Shown: positions 37,497-48,904 of the stretch, piece after piece | Numbering within the stretch: the first letter of the stretch is position 1 | Layout of the letters: each line of letters begins with the position of its first letter | Notes under the pieces: model-generated | Databases searched by the model: none | Told to the model about the DNA's origin: nothing | Seen by the model: only the letters and a program-made list of their open reading frames with translations | DNA from: Stomorhina lunata | Taxonomy: Eukaryota; Arthropoda; Insecta; Diptera; Rhiniidae | NCBI GenBank assembly: GCA_933228675.1 | Contig: OW121744.1 | Location: 58,237,775 to 58,301,774, forward strand | DNA: 64,000 nt | Direction: 5' to 3' | Position numbers and translations under genes: made by a program

Positions 37497-38340
37497 TACA
37501 AATTCTATAGAAAATTTTTTGATCATAAATTTGACTATAAAAATTTTTTTTATCAAAAATTTTTCTATCAAAAATTTTTCTATGGAAAATTTTTTTATCA
37601 AACATTTTTCTATAGAAAATTTTTGTATCAAAAATTTTTCTCTAGAAAATTTTTTTAACAAAAATTTTATTATAGAAAATTTTTTATCAAAAATTTTTTT
37701 ATAAAAAATTTTTTTATCAAAAAGTTTTCTATAGGAAATTTTTTTATCAAAAATTTTTTGATCGAAAATTTTTCTATAAAAAATTTTTTTTATCAAAATT
37801 TTTCTTTAGAAAATTTTTTTATCAAAGTTTTTCTATAGAAAATTTTTTTATCAAAGTTTTTCTATAGAAAATTTTTTTATCGAACATTTTCCTATAGAAA
37901 TTTTTCTATAGAAAATTTTTTTTATCAAAAATTTTTCTATAGAAAATTTTTTGATCAAAAATTTTTCTATAGAATATTTTTTGATCGAAAATTTTTCTAT
38001 AGAAAATTTTTTGATCAAAAATTTTTCTAAAGAAAAATTTTTTTTATCAAAAATTTTTCTAAAGAAAAATTTTTTTTATCAAAAGTTTTTCTATAGACAA
38101 TTTTTTTAACAAAAATTTTTTTATCAAAAATTTTTTTATCAAAAATTTTTTATCAAAAATTTTTCTATAGACAATTTTTTTAACAAAAATTTTTTTATCA
38201 AAAATTTTTCTATAGGATTTTTTTTATAAAACATTGTTTTAATTTTTTTTTGTCAAAAATTTTTTATCAAAAATTTTTCTATAGACAATTTTTTTAACAA
38301 AAATTTTTTTATCAAAAATTTTTCTATAGAAGTTTTGAAA
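37497..38340. repeat. 30-bp palindromic tandem array
   Basis: Units of 30 bp alternate two dyads, TTTTCTATAGAAAA and TTTTTTGATCAAAAA, clearest from 37920 to 38040. Others vary by small indels. The array is cut by a DINE at 38345-39121 and resumes weakly at 39122-39240 and 39630-39710. Open frames here are repeat translation, not genes. Confidence 0.88.
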
Positions 38341-38344
38341 ATTT

Positions 38345-39121
38345 TTATACCCTTCACCACCATAGGTGGAAGGGTATTATAAGTTTGTGCTGATGTATGT
38401 AACGCATAGAAATAGACCCATCTTTTAGTATAGTACCAATAGGCTTAGAAGGACTTTCTGAGTCGATTTAGCGATGTCCGTCCGTCCGTCTGGCTGGCTG
38501 GACCCCCATGTAAACCTTGTAATCAAACTACAGGTCGCAATTCTAAAGATAGTTTGATGAAATTTGCCACAGGGACCATGGGGACCATGGCTATTGAAAT
38601 TCGTCAAAATCGGTTCATTACTTATGGTACCTCCCATAGGTCCCACTTCCCGGAATTAATATATTGGCCACAAATATCAATATTTTTTCATGAAATTTAA
38701 AACAAATACTGCTTATGTAAACTAAAATGACTGTACCAAATTTCGTTGAAATCGGTCCACATTTGACCATAGCTCCCATACAAACTCTTCATACAAACGC
38801 ACTGAGACAAAAAATCACTAGAACGCTCGTATATCTAAAGATAATGAAAATTTTGAGTTTAGTTTTTGCATACATAATTGTTGTAACAACTGTAATCAAT
38901 TTGCCAAATTTCGAGATAATCGGTCCACATTTGACCCTAGCTCTCATATAAGTCCAAATGACGGAAACAGCTTAAATATATAAGTTTTGAGAAAATGTTT
39001 GTATGATGGCAAAATTTAGCAAATATTTATCTTTATACAGGAAAAATAACACCTTTGACCTTAGTGGTGAAGGGTATCGTATGGTCGGGCTTGGCCGACT
39101 ATAGCGCTTTCTTACTTGTTT
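38345..39121 (+). mobile_element. INE-1/DINE-1-like element inside the 30-bp array
   Basis: Full-length: ATACCCTTCACCACCATAGG at the 5' end, GTCCGTCCGTCTGGCTGGC tract, GGTCGGGCTTGGCCGACTAT and CTTTCTTACTTGTT at the 3' end. 777 bp. Flanks on both sides are array sequence. Confidence 0.85.
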
Positions 39122-39277
39122 GATATAAAAATATTTTTATCGAAAATTTTTACACAAAAATATTTTATCGAAAAATTGTCTATAAAATATAATTTTTATC
39201 GATCAATTTTCTAAAGAAAAGTATTTTTTATTAAAAAATAACAAAATTGCCGGGATGTAAATATTATTCAAAAAAAA

Positions 39278-39628
39278 TGACTATTCGCATTTGATCCCAA
39301 ATCTGTTACATTTATTTATTAATGTAACAGACCAATTTATGGATAAAAAGCCAAGAATTGTTTGCGGAGAAACCAAAATTCCTCGACGCGTTTCGATGGT
39401 TGGTTAGGCCATCTCTTCAGGAGGATTATCCCCAATTTAGACAGCTCGAAAACCTCGCATTAGTACTTATTTTACGAACAAAACCAATCAGAATTATGTT
39501 CATAAACCATAAGTAAAAGCGTAGATCATCGACTGAACAATTTTTGGCTTTTTATCAATAAATTGGTCTGTTACATTAATAAATAAATGTAACAGATTTG
39601 GGATCAAATGCGAATAGTCATTCATTTT
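39278..39628. repeat. Hammerhead-bearing repeat, copy 2, with long inverted ends
   Basis: 39278-39350 and 39543-39628 are inverted copies (GACTATTCGCATTTGATCCC; CTGTTACATTTATTTATTAA), so this copy is framed by roughly 70-bp inverted repeats. The body matches 9018-9272. It lies within remnants of the 30-bp array. Confidence 0.8.
39380..39425 (-). ncRNA. Candidate hammerhead ribozyme, copy 2
   Basis: Minus-strand core identical to copy 1: TCCTC, CTGAAGA, GATGG, CCATC, GAAA, CGCGTC, GAGGA. Loop II differs (CCTAACCAA against CTTAACCAA). All conserved catalytic bases and both 5-bp stems are kept. Confidence 0.7.
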
Positions 39629-40155
39629 GAAAAAAGTATTTTTATTAAAAATTTTTCTATAAAAAAATTTTGGATCGAAAATATCTAAAAAAAAATATTT
39701 GAAAAATATTCCCAATATTTACAAAAATATTTCCAATGTTTACAAAAGTAAAAATGTCGTGGCAACAATGTTCGAGATTATATTTCTTTGTTCTCTCGAA
39801 CCATGTATTTTGTTGCTATAAATTGATTTTTGATTTGTTTCTTGCCGATTTTGTTAACATCCAAATTCCAACTGAATGATTTTATATTTGGTATTTACGA
39901 AAATTACAGAAGTGTATCGGCTTCTGGTGGTGTGGGCTGCTTACTCCTGCTTATAATACCCTTTCCACCAATTGTGGTGAAGGGTTTAAAAATACTTTGA
40001 TTTACAAATGTTTCCAAAATAATATGTCATTCTAAAGCGTAATCTGTTTTCTTTTAGTTGTTAAAAAAAAAAATAAAATCGAATACAAACCGGCTGAGCT
40101 ACGAGTCGGTAATGTGACAAAGCTAAAATCGTTTGTTTTTTACTACGAGTATTAA

Positions 40156-41385
40156 CCCAGTAAAACTTTTCATTACCAAATAATGAGTTAAACAGTTAAA
40201 CTATTGAACACGAACTACTTACTCATTCGCTGTTTAAGTCATTACATTAACATGGGGATGTCATTGGAGGCAAGTACTTACCAATTGCAGAAAAGTAATA
40301 ACTTGGGTAAGCAATTTGAAAGCAACAACAACAACAGCAACATCTTTTTTGTTGTTGTTTTATTAAAAACATATATTTTTAAACGAAATACAAATTTTTT
40401 TTTATGATTCCATGGGGGCTCGAACCCAGACCCTCCGACTGCTAGGCAGAGACTCTTCCACTGAGCTACTTCATATGTTGAAAACTTAGTAGCTTATAAT
40501 TAATATAAACAATTTTTATTTTTAGATCCAAAATCATGTGAAAATAACTTTGTTTTTCCCTGCATTTTTTTGCTTTGTTGTAATTTTTGGAAAAATATTT
40601 TTATACGATTTTTTGTAATTATTTTAAAACTTTTTTAAAATTATTTTAAAACTTAAACAATTTAAATCTTCTTTTTTGTATAAGTTTTTACATAAGATTG
40701 ACTCTTACTTACTTAAATGTTACAACCTGTTAAGGTCAAAGTCCGAGCATATGTTAGAATTCCAAGGATTTCGATCTTGTGCGAATATTCTCCAATTTTA
40801 TAGGCCAAGCTTTGAAAAATGTTCCTCTACTTGGTCTTTCTATCGAAGTTTCGGACATCCTCCTCTAACATAAGGTAGTAGGACATTTCAATTCCAATTT
40901 TATCCTCTTCATTGTATTTTTTCAAGAGAGGGTTACTAGCCCGTAATCCTAACCCATTTTTATCGATCTTATGGGACAACTCTCGGAACATGTTAACTCA
41001 CAATATTAATGGGTGTTAAACTAGCTCCCCAATTTAAGACCAATTAGAATCGTGTTTGGTATTCAACATCTCCTACATAATCAAAATTGACTCATGATTT
41101 TATTTTTTCATTAACGTCAGTTAGTTTTACAATTTTTTTCACAGAAGATAATATTTAAGTTCTTAAAATTCAAAAATCATTTAAAAAGACTCTTTTAATA
41201 AAAAAAAAACTAAAAAAAATTGTTGCCCTTGGTGAGATTTGAACCGGGGCCATTCAGTTTAAATTACCATCTTAATTACAAATAAGTACTTCTGTAATAA
41301 CTTATTATTTATTCGGATGGTATGTTGTAGTCGTTACAAGGTAACCAGTTATCAGAGTACTTGCCATTACCAAAGTTTTGCTGGG
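40156..41385. mobile_element. CCCAG-ended element with tRNA-like modules, copy 2 (inverted)
   Basis: It opens CCCAGTAAAACTTTTCATTA and closes CAAAGTTTTGCTGGG. It contains, in reverse order, the tRNA-Ala-like block (40412-40482, minus), the CAACAACAACAACAGC run, the GAGGATAAAATTGG-type block and the second B-box-like site (41232-41245, minus). It lacks the palindrome at 15585. AA flanks both sides. Confidence 0.75.
40412..40482 (-). repeat. tRNA-Ala-like module 3
   Basis: Minus-strand GTAGCTCAGTGGAAGAGTCT then CCTAGCAGTCGGAGGG and B box GGTTCGAGCCC (40416-40426). Same derived structure as 15882-15951, with an unpaired acceptor. Confidence 0.75.
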
Positions 41386-42590
41386 AACTTCTAATTCTGA
41401 ATGTTTTTTCCACGTACTCAGAGTGTAATCGAAAAAATGTACAAAGACTTTTGAATTTGTAGAAAATCGGGCTATATTTTTTTCTTGATGGTGTAGTTTT
41501 GATGAAGCCCAAATGGAGCTAAGAGGCATTTACAAAGACACTATAGTTTTAAAGTACTTGATTTAAATTTTTCTTATCTTCGCCTTTATTCAAATATTAC
41601 CCACTGCTTAAAGTACTATGTTCAAAAAAAAAAAAAAAATGATATATGTATGAAGTGTATTTGAAATTCGCGACAATATGTCACTCTAAAGTGGCTTACA
41701 TAATGGACTATGGTACTGCCACAGATGTTTACCAAATAAAAAACCCTAAAAGGAAAATGACATGAACTGTTTTTTGTTCAAAAAAAAAAAAAGAGTTTAA
41801 CAAGTAAATCACATACATCAGCTTTACCAAAAAAAAAAAAAAAAAATTCTCACACACTCAAGTTAAATTATTCATAAACTACCATGACTACCAAACAATA
41901 TCAAAAAATATGTATGTCCATAAGTAAAAAAAGGAAAAGGAAACAAAAATCATACATCATTTATTCAAATTGATAAATACAAATGGATTTTTTACTCCTC
42001 AATTATTTTTAACAGTTTTCGATTTTTGTTGGTTCCCTTGATGTGCGAGTAATTTTTATAAATATTAAAATAACATTTTATTTTTTATTATGAATTTTTT
42101 TCCCTCAGACCATTTTGGCCATTTATTTGTTATTAATTGATTAATTTGTACATGAGGCCTGTGTCAGAAGAGGGAAGGGAAAAAAATAGCCAACATTTCA
42201 AGTTAAACATTTGGCATAAATAATTCCAAAGACAATAAAAATAACTCGCGAGTAAAACCAACACGAAAAAAACCCACAATAAATGACTTCTTATATGACA
42301 CCTGTAAATTAAAGGATTGTGGTTTAAACTGTGTGTGTGTGTGATATCACTTGTGTATGTATGCATGTGTGAAGTGATAGTGCTAGTGGTATAACCTTAA
42401 ACACACACAGCTATAGACACCCTTTGGTCAGTTTTAGTGCAGGTTAAATACTGTGATGAAGCCAGAAGAATATAAGGACAAATAAACCAGCAAAAAGTTT
42501 TTTTCGGTTTTAGTTAAAAAAAAAGATTTTGGGGAAATTTAACAGTTACCATTAGACTTTAGTATTTTAGGCCTTACTATTCTATGCTAG
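41386..42590. other. Unassigned AT-rich sequence
   Basis: A-runs at 41625-41640, 41782-41792 and 41830-41846, a short TG run near 42330. No gene or element recognised. Confidence 0.5.
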
Positions 42591-42905
42591 CGGGTAGGGA
42601 AGTCTCCTGGGCCAAATGGCATACTAGCACTGGTCTTTAAGCAGGGCTCTTCGACGTTACCTCATCCATTGCCCAACCTTTTTAATTATTTATTCCATTT
42701 TAGATAATTTTTATGTGTTGGAAGGTATCTAATGTAACGCCAATTCCCTGCTTTTGGTGTAGGAAACCATTTCTCCCGGTTCATATCGAGCTTTCTCAGA
42801 GATCGCACTTTAAGAGTTGTTATAGATGCGATATAATCCGACGAGTTCAAGATTAAGTCGGGGGTAACACAAGGCTTCGTTATTTCTCCTACACTTTTTC
42901 TGATT
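42590..42905 (+). pseudogene. Non-LTR reverse transcriptase relic, N-terminal part
   Basis: Patches: SGKSPGP-like GREVSWAKWH region (42592), then near 42790 SFLRDRTLRVVIDAI and SDEFKIKSGVTQGFVISPTL then FLIFI, which is the RT GVPQGSVLSPTLF block. The frame stops where a DINE begins at 42905 and the next RT motif appears only at 45157. Confidence 0.7.
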
Positions 42906-43221
42906 TTTATACCCTACACCACCATAGGTGGAAAGGGTATTGTAAGTTTGTGCTGATGTATGTAATGCATAGAAATATTTGTCTTAGTATACCAATAGGC
43001 TTAGGAATCATTTTCTGAGTCGATTTAGCGATGTCAGTCTGTCCGTCCGTGTGGCTGGCTGGACGGCCGGACCCCCATGTAAACCTTGTAATCAAACTAC
43101 AGGTCGCAATTCTAAAGATAATTTGATGAAATTTTGAACAGATAATTTTTTTTGATAATGGGACCATGGCTATTGAAATTCGTCAAAATCGGTTCATTTT
43201 TTATAAACAAATACTGCTTAT
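42905..43221 (+). mobile_element. INE-1/DINE-1-like element, 5' part (split by a Helitron)
   Basis: TATACCCTACACCACCATAG head, GTCCGTCCGTGTGGCTGGCT tract, and the block ending AACAAATACTGCTTA. The sister element at 38345 continues GTAAACTAAAATGACTG, which here appears only after 44758. Confidence 0.8.
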
Positions 43222-43243
43222 TTATATTCTTAAACGAGCAATA

Positions 43244-43246
<3 letters not shown>

Positions 43247-43280
<34 letters not shown>
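43247..43280. repeat. (TA)n microsatellite
   Basis: About 17 TA units near the 5' end of the Helitron-like element. Confidence 0.9.
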
Positions 43281-43284
<4 letters not shown>

Positions 43285-43928
43285 GCTATCTCGAAAACGG
43301 CTCTAACGATTTTGATAAAATTTGGACAGTGGGTATCTTTTTTGATGTATAGGTCGAAGAAGAAGGGACTTTTGGAACTTTTACCTCTAAGAGGGTAAAA
43401 ACGGGTAAAAAGGGGAAAAAATCGAAAACGCTATGTCTCCTAAAGTAATAGGTATAGAAACAAAATTAAAATTACGTTTTAAACAGCTTTGAAAATAAGC
43501 GGACAGGTGTTTGGTACTTTTTTGAAACTATGTCCGATAGGGGGTAAAAAAGGGTGAAAATAGTTTTTTTTGGCACCTTTTTAACCCACTCTTATATTTT
43601 AAACTAAAGAATATAGAAAGAAACTTGGTACTGCAATCAATAGATGTAAAAAAAACATGAAACACGTATTTGGTACTTTTTTGATTTTGGAGCCAAAATT
43701 TGTAAAAAAGGGATAAAATGATAACTTAACATCTCCAAAGTAATATGAATAGGAACATTATACATTATGTTAAATGCGTTTTAAAAAAATGTACCGAATT
43801 CAATTGGCACCAAAAAAGTACCAAATATACATATGGAACTTTTAGAAATTAGGGAATAAAAAGGGGGAAAAATTAGTATTATTTTAAACAAATGAATGTT
43901 TGTCTGTATGTATGTTCTTTATAGAATA

Positions 43929-44590
43929 GTAAACTGTGAATTTGATTGTGTTATGCTCTTTAGCGAAGACGTTGCGGATAAGCCGGCGAAGGTTTTAAAG
44001 TTAATAAGACTAATTTCCGACAGATGGCGCCACTGAAAATTACTAAAAATTAATTAAATCGTAAACTGTACATTTGATCATGCTATGATCTTTAGCAAAG
44101 TTGTAGCGCATGAGCCGACGAAGGCTTTTTAGTTGGTATGAATAATTTCCGACAGGTGGCGCTACAGAAACTTACTCAAAGTCAATTTAATCGTAATCTG
44201 TACATTTAATCATGCTACAATCTTTAGCAAAGTTGTTGCACATGAGCCGACGAAGGTTTCTTAGTTGGTATGAAGAAATTTCGACAGGTGGCGCTACTGA
44301 AATTTACTCAAAGTCAATTTAATCGTATGCTGTACATTTAATCATGCCATAATCTTCAGCAAAGTTATTACGCATAAGCCGAAGAAGGTTTATGAATTGG
44401 AATAAGCAAAGTCCGACAGGTGGCGCCACAGAAAACTACTCAAAATGAATTAAATCGTAAACTGTGCATTTGATCAGACTATAATCTTTAGCAAAGTTGT
44501 TGCGCATGAGTCGATAGAGGTTTCTGTTGATATGAATAATTTCCAAAATTATTCAAAATGAGTTAAACTGTAAACTATGCAAACTATGTG
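43929..44590. repeat. Five tandem units of about 130 bp
   Basis: GTAAACTGTACATTTGATCA or variants start at 43929, 44061, 44195, 44325 and 44457 (spacing 130-134). Each includes CTTTAGCAAAGTTGT, GAGCCGACGAAGG and GACAGGTGGCGC. The same block recurs inverted at 49600-50215. Confidence 0.85.
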
Positions 44591-44757
44591 TTGGTCGCAC
44601 AAAATAAATCAAATAATTCAAAATTAACTGAATATTTCTACAATGTCTTTCCTCTAAATTTATTTTAGCACTTTATAATATAAAATATATAAAACCTTTA
44701 AAATTTCCCTCAAAATGCTTATCATAAAGCTCCGAGCAAGGCTCGGTCTACCAGGTA

Positions 44758-45156
44758 CTATAAACTTAAATCACTGTACCAAATTTCGTTGAAATCGGTT
44801 CACATTTGACCATAGCTCCCATACAAACTCTTCTTTAAAAACGCACTAAATGAGACAAAAATCACTAAAACGCTGGTAAATTTAAAGATAATGAGAATTT
44901 TAAGTTATTTTTTTAAGCCAACATAATTTTTGTAACAACTGTAATCAATTTGCTAAATTTCGAGACAATCAGTCCACATTTGACCCTAGCTCTCATATAA
45001 GTCCAAATGATGGAAACAGCTTAAATATATGTTTTGAGAAAATGTTTGTATGATGGCAAAATTAAGCAAATATTTTATACAGGAAAAATAACACCTTTGT
45101 CCTTATTGTTGAAGGGTATCGTATGGTCGAGCTTGACCGACTATAGCACTTTCTTC
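44758..45156 (+). mobile_element. INE-1/DINE-1-like element, 3' part
   Basis: It continues 42905-43221: AAATCACTGTACCAAATTTC to GGTCGAGCTTGACCGACTAT and AGCACTTTCTT. Confidence 0.8.
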
Positions 45157-45900
45157 CAATTCTATGATAGTAATATTTAGCATTCGTATTCATCCAACCA
45201 TAGACCTAGTACGTTGGAGATTAATGCCAATAGGCAAACTATGAATGATATGCTAAATTCCGAAGCAACTCAATCTCCAAGTGGGGTCGCTCTAACAGGG
45301 TCGATTTTAAAGCTAGTAAGACCCAATGTTGTGTGTTAACACGCAAACGCGACCTGTAATTATGGATGGTATAAATATTGGGAAATCCGAGATGTTCTGG
45401 GCATGAAAAATCAGTGCGATGTCCGTTGGACTAAACACATTGTCGAAAGAAGCATTCAAGCGTCTCGGCTTTCTAAAGCAGTGTAAGGTATACTTCACTC
45501 CAACTGATCTTCTTACTACTTATACAATTGTCATGTATTGACTGGTACTTTATAGTCCATTTAAGAGCTTCTCAACTGTGTACAAGAGATATACTATCGT
45601 TACTATAATGGTATGTGCTCAAACGATATAGGGATCTTGTTCCTAGAACCCATACATTTCTTCGTAGCACGCGAAATTCAACAAGGGCTTAGGCCTTTGT
45701 AGTCGTTTTTTTAGTAGATCGCAGTTTCATCATAAAGCATATGCCTAAGTATGGATGAAACATGTTTCCACCATTAGATACCGGGGTCTAATCGACATTC
45801 AGCCGAGTTCTGAAGCGATTCCATAACGCAGAAAGACGGTACAGTCAAAAGAAACGGCTATTACATAAATATTTTGGAATACACATCATATAATATTCAT
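45157..45900 (+). pseudogene. Non-LTR reverse transcriptase relic, C-terminal part
   Basis: It resumes right after the DINE with DSNI(stop)HSYSSNHRPST, then LEINANRQTMNDMLN, KTQCCVLT-like and FKRLGFLKQCKVYFTPTDLL in a second frame near 45450, and RYYNGMCSNDIGILFLEP near 45590. It is the part after the YxDD motif of the RT begun at 42590. Many stops and frameshifts. Confidence 0.7.
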
Positions 45901-46410
45901 CGATCATCTTTAAAAGGAAAAAATCATCAATAGCGACTATAAGATAGCGTTATTTGAGCGTTTAAAGAAAAAATTGTGTAAATACGGCCCTTTTTGAAAA
46001 AGAAGAAAGTGCTATCAGAGTGTCAAAAGTCAATAAATTCGTGAAATTGCTTCCGAAGTCTTCTAGATTTTTCCCCAGCGACTCATTTCCTTTCCTCGAC
46101 ATCGAGAATGCTCGCTGGAATGAGAATGTAGAAAAGGTGCAGATATTGTGGTATACCTATTTGCTTTTTAATTGTCAATTTTTTATTTTTGTCCGATTAA
46201 AATATGATTTCAAAATCCCCATTGTGCACGTGAAATGGTACCGGCAATTTGACTACCACTATAATTATTTCTCTTCTAATTCCCTGAGAATTACGCGTGT
46301 TTTCGCTATTCTTATATTCTATACCCATTACCAACCTATACCACATTAACACCCCTTACTCTTATCATCGAAATTGAAGCCTATTTTGAAGATAAAGTCA
46401 AATCATACTA

Positions 46411-46500
46411 TAACAAGTAAGAGTTTTATATTCGGCTTTGCCGAATCTTAGATACCCTTCAGCAATGGTGTTTCAAAAGTTTGGATTTGCTGATCAGTTC
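46411..46500 (-). mobile_element. 3' end of a DINE-like element (20.1-kb type)
   Basis: On the minus strand: AACACCATTGCTGAAGGGTA, GATTCGGCAAAGCCGAATAT, then ACTCTTACTTGTTATAG. It may be the same element whose 5' end is at 52119-52280. Confidence 0.75.
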
Positions 46501-46679
46501 AAGTTCGTTGCATTTAAGCCAGCTTTTTAAGTGTAGATATATTCTGATATTTTTAGAACGATGTATAAAATACATAGCGTCGGTATAAATTTTTTAATTG
46601 CCTTGGTTTATATTGCGGTTTAAATATCTAAATATACATATATTCCATATACATAGTTTGTGATTCGTGAGCTCAAAAA

Positions 46680-47352
46680 ACGTAAGACTTCACGGTTCTA
46701 AAAAGTTCATAAATTTGCACTTTTATCTGACCTGCGAAGAATGAACATTTCTCAAGCTTGTTTGGATCGTTTTAAGCGAAATAAAATGGATTTTTAGCGT
46801 CGTTTCATAACTGTTGATGAGACATGGATCCACCACTATACTCCAGAGACAAAGGAACAACAATCCAAACAATGGACTGAAGCTGGAGGAAGTGCCCCAA
46901 AGAAGGCAAAAGCAATTCAATCGGCTGGTAAGGTTATGGCAACGGTTTTTTGGGACTTCAAAGGTATCTTATTGATTGACTTTCTGCAAAAGGGTAAAGC
47001 AATAAATTCAGAGTACTATTGCAAACTTTTGTACAAATTCGAGAAAAACGTTCTGGCTTACAACACAAAAAAAATAATTTTTCATCAAGATAACGCACCA
47101 GCGCACAAGAGTGTTTTAACGATGGCTAAAATCAACGATTTAAAGTACGAGTTGCCCAGTGACTTTTACCTGTTCCCAAATCTAAAAAAATTCCTTGCTG
47201 GCAAGCGTTTTAGCTCCAAGGAAGATGCAATTACAGCTGTAAACCACTATTTTGAAGACCTTGAGGAAAACTATTTTATTCAAGGGATAGAATTGCTAGA
47301 AAAGCGTTGGACTAAGTGTATTGAAGTTTCAGGAGACTATATTGAAAAATAA
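46680..47352 (+). pseudogene. mariner transposase, 5' truncated and lacking the third catalytic Asp
   Basis: Readable: LRRMNISQACLDRFKRNKMD, a TAG stop (46796-46798), RRFITVDETWIHHYTPETKQ (first Asp present), KVMATVFWDFKGILLIDFLQ, IIFHQDNAPAHKSVLTMAKI (second Asp present), then YELPSDFYLFPNLKKFLAGK. Between YEL and PSDFYLF about ten residues that precede the third catalytic site are missing, with TTGCCCAGTGAC at the joint. C-terminus RWTKCIEVSGDYIEK is complete. It resembles SETMAR-type mariners. Left end lost; the 3' end reaches about 47475. Confidence 0.85.
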
Positions 47353-47480
47353 AAATATTTTTGAACGTTGTCCGATTTGGCTCAAATTTTCAGATCTAAA
47401 CTTTTAGACCTAGTGTCACAATATTCCGTAGAAAAACTTGAAATCAAAGAAAAAAAACTATTGTCACCCTAATGTACATA

Positions 47481-48776
47481 AAGAGTGCTCTAAATAAAAT
47501 TTGTAGTTGGATTTTCTTAAATAAAAATAAAACCTTTTAATATAAAAACTCTACAAAATACGCAAATATAATGACATATTATACAAAATCATTTAGCATT
47601 AAAATGTTTACTTTGTACTCGGGTTTTGCAAAACTATCGACTTTTTTCGGAAACCCTCCCATTAAAGATTTTACAGTTGCTTCTGATACCTTTTTGGAGC
47701 ATGTGTTTCACCTGCGCTTAAAATCGGACATGTTCTTGGAAATCTTTCCTGTGTTCTTCAATTCCTTTTTTACCAGAGCCCAATACCTTTCCACAGGCCG
47801 AAGTTCTGGACAGTTAGGTGGATTTGCCTCTCGTGGTACAAAAATGACATTATTCTTTGAGTACCACTCAAGTCCTTTTTTCCATAATGGCATGATGCCA
47901 AATCGGGCCAAAAAAATGTAGTCACTCTGTGCTCTCTTAAAAAGGGTAACAACCGTTTTTGTAGGCACTCCTTTATATAAATTTCTGTGTTTATTGTGCC
48001 AGATGCCACAAATACTTTACAACAACTGTAAATAGCTTGCCACACGAGAAACTTCTTAGGGAATTTTGTTTGTTTTTTTGTGCGAAACTCTTGCCGAACA
48101 TTGCCCCGTTTATCAGCAACATAAAAATCTTGACCAGGGAGTTGAGAAAAGTCTGCCAGTACGTATGTTTCATCATCCATCACACAACAGGTGTATTTTT
48201 TTATAAAATCAGACTTCAATTTTTTCGCTCGTTTTTTTGCTTCTAAGTTCTTTATAGCATTGCGATCTGGAACCTTTTGGACTTTGTATATCTTCACTCT
48301 AGCATAAGCTTTGACTCTATGTGCAAAATTCGTAGAACATTTCACCGTACGAGCTGCTTTTCTTAAAGAAGTGTTAGGAGATCTTCGAAAGAGTCGCTCG
48401 ACTTCTTTTGCCTTACCAATATCTGTAGGACCTTTTTTCCTCCCTGATCCAGGTTTTCTTTCAATGCTCAGGTTTTCCTTATACCGTCTGATGGCATTAG
48501 AAACCATTCGAGGGTCAACTTTCAAATTTTTAGCTATTTTTTTAAAAGTCCATGACGGATTTTTTTGAAAAGTTTTAATTATATATTCACGAACTTTTTT
48601 TTCGCAGTCCATTTTGATTGAAATAACTATTGAAAATTAATAATTTCTAAAATAATAGTATCTGACATATCTATAGAAACTAACTTGATCAAAAAATAAA
48701 TTATTTCTTGCACTATGGATAAATTTTGTCTAAAATAGTAAATGCATTTTTTTTAGAGCACTCTTTATATCAAAAC
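47481..48776 (-). mobile_element. DD37E Tc1/mariner-superfamily transposon, copy 1
   Basis: Inverted ends AAGAGTGCTCTAAATAAAAT and its counterpart TTTTAGAGCACTCTT, flanked by TA (47479-47480, 48777-48778). 1,296 bp with one broken transposase gene on the minus strand. Copy 2 is at 59525-60792, same orientation. Confidence 0.9.
47580..48612 (-). pseudogene. Transposase of DD37E element, copy 1 (frameshift and stop)
   Basis: Start MDCEKKVREYIIKTFQKN at 48612. An N-terminal helix-turn-helix block with a GRKKG hook (about residues 57-61) leads to the catalytic domain: Asp of CVMDDETYV, Asp of FFWPDLASCHY, Glu of LRPVERYW, the last two 37 residues apart in the other copy. Lesions: one T fewer in the run at about 47876-47882 shifts the frame right after YGKK, and TGG to TGA at about 47707 (RRW to RR stop). 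The frame before the shift (280 codons track) is otherwise clean, and it keeps the C-terminal stretch that copy 2 has lost. Confidence 0.85.
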
Positions 48777-48904
48777 TATATTAGAAAGTCAGTAGTTAAC
48801 CAAATCCATCTTTCAAGTAAATAGACCAATTTTTATGGGTTCTTCCTGAATAATATTTGAAAGTTATCTTTTATCGAACCATTTCAGAGTAGGCTCGTAA
48901 CTGC

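Larger units (their letters stand above)
43222..44757 (+). mobile_element. Helitron-like non-autonomous element, copy 1
   Basis: The 5' part has a TA run and GGCTATCTCGAAAACGGCTC, the 3' end a stem-loop CCGAGC-AAG-GCTCGG followed by ACCAGGTACT, the layout of insect Helitrons. There is no Rep/helicase. It interrupts a DINE between ACTGCTTA and AAATCACTGTACC. It includes about five tandem units near 130 bp at 43929-44590. Its inverted copy is at 49503-52118. Confidence 0.75.

Noticed and set aside
37408..37796. Lys/Phe/Ile-rich open frames
   Set aside because: A 30-bp period is divisible by three, so the array stays open in several frames; no protein is implied.
46020..46349. 109-codon open frame
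   Set aside because: The first part may be the decayed end of the LINE relic; the rest is AT-rich without a domain. Not enough for a gene call.
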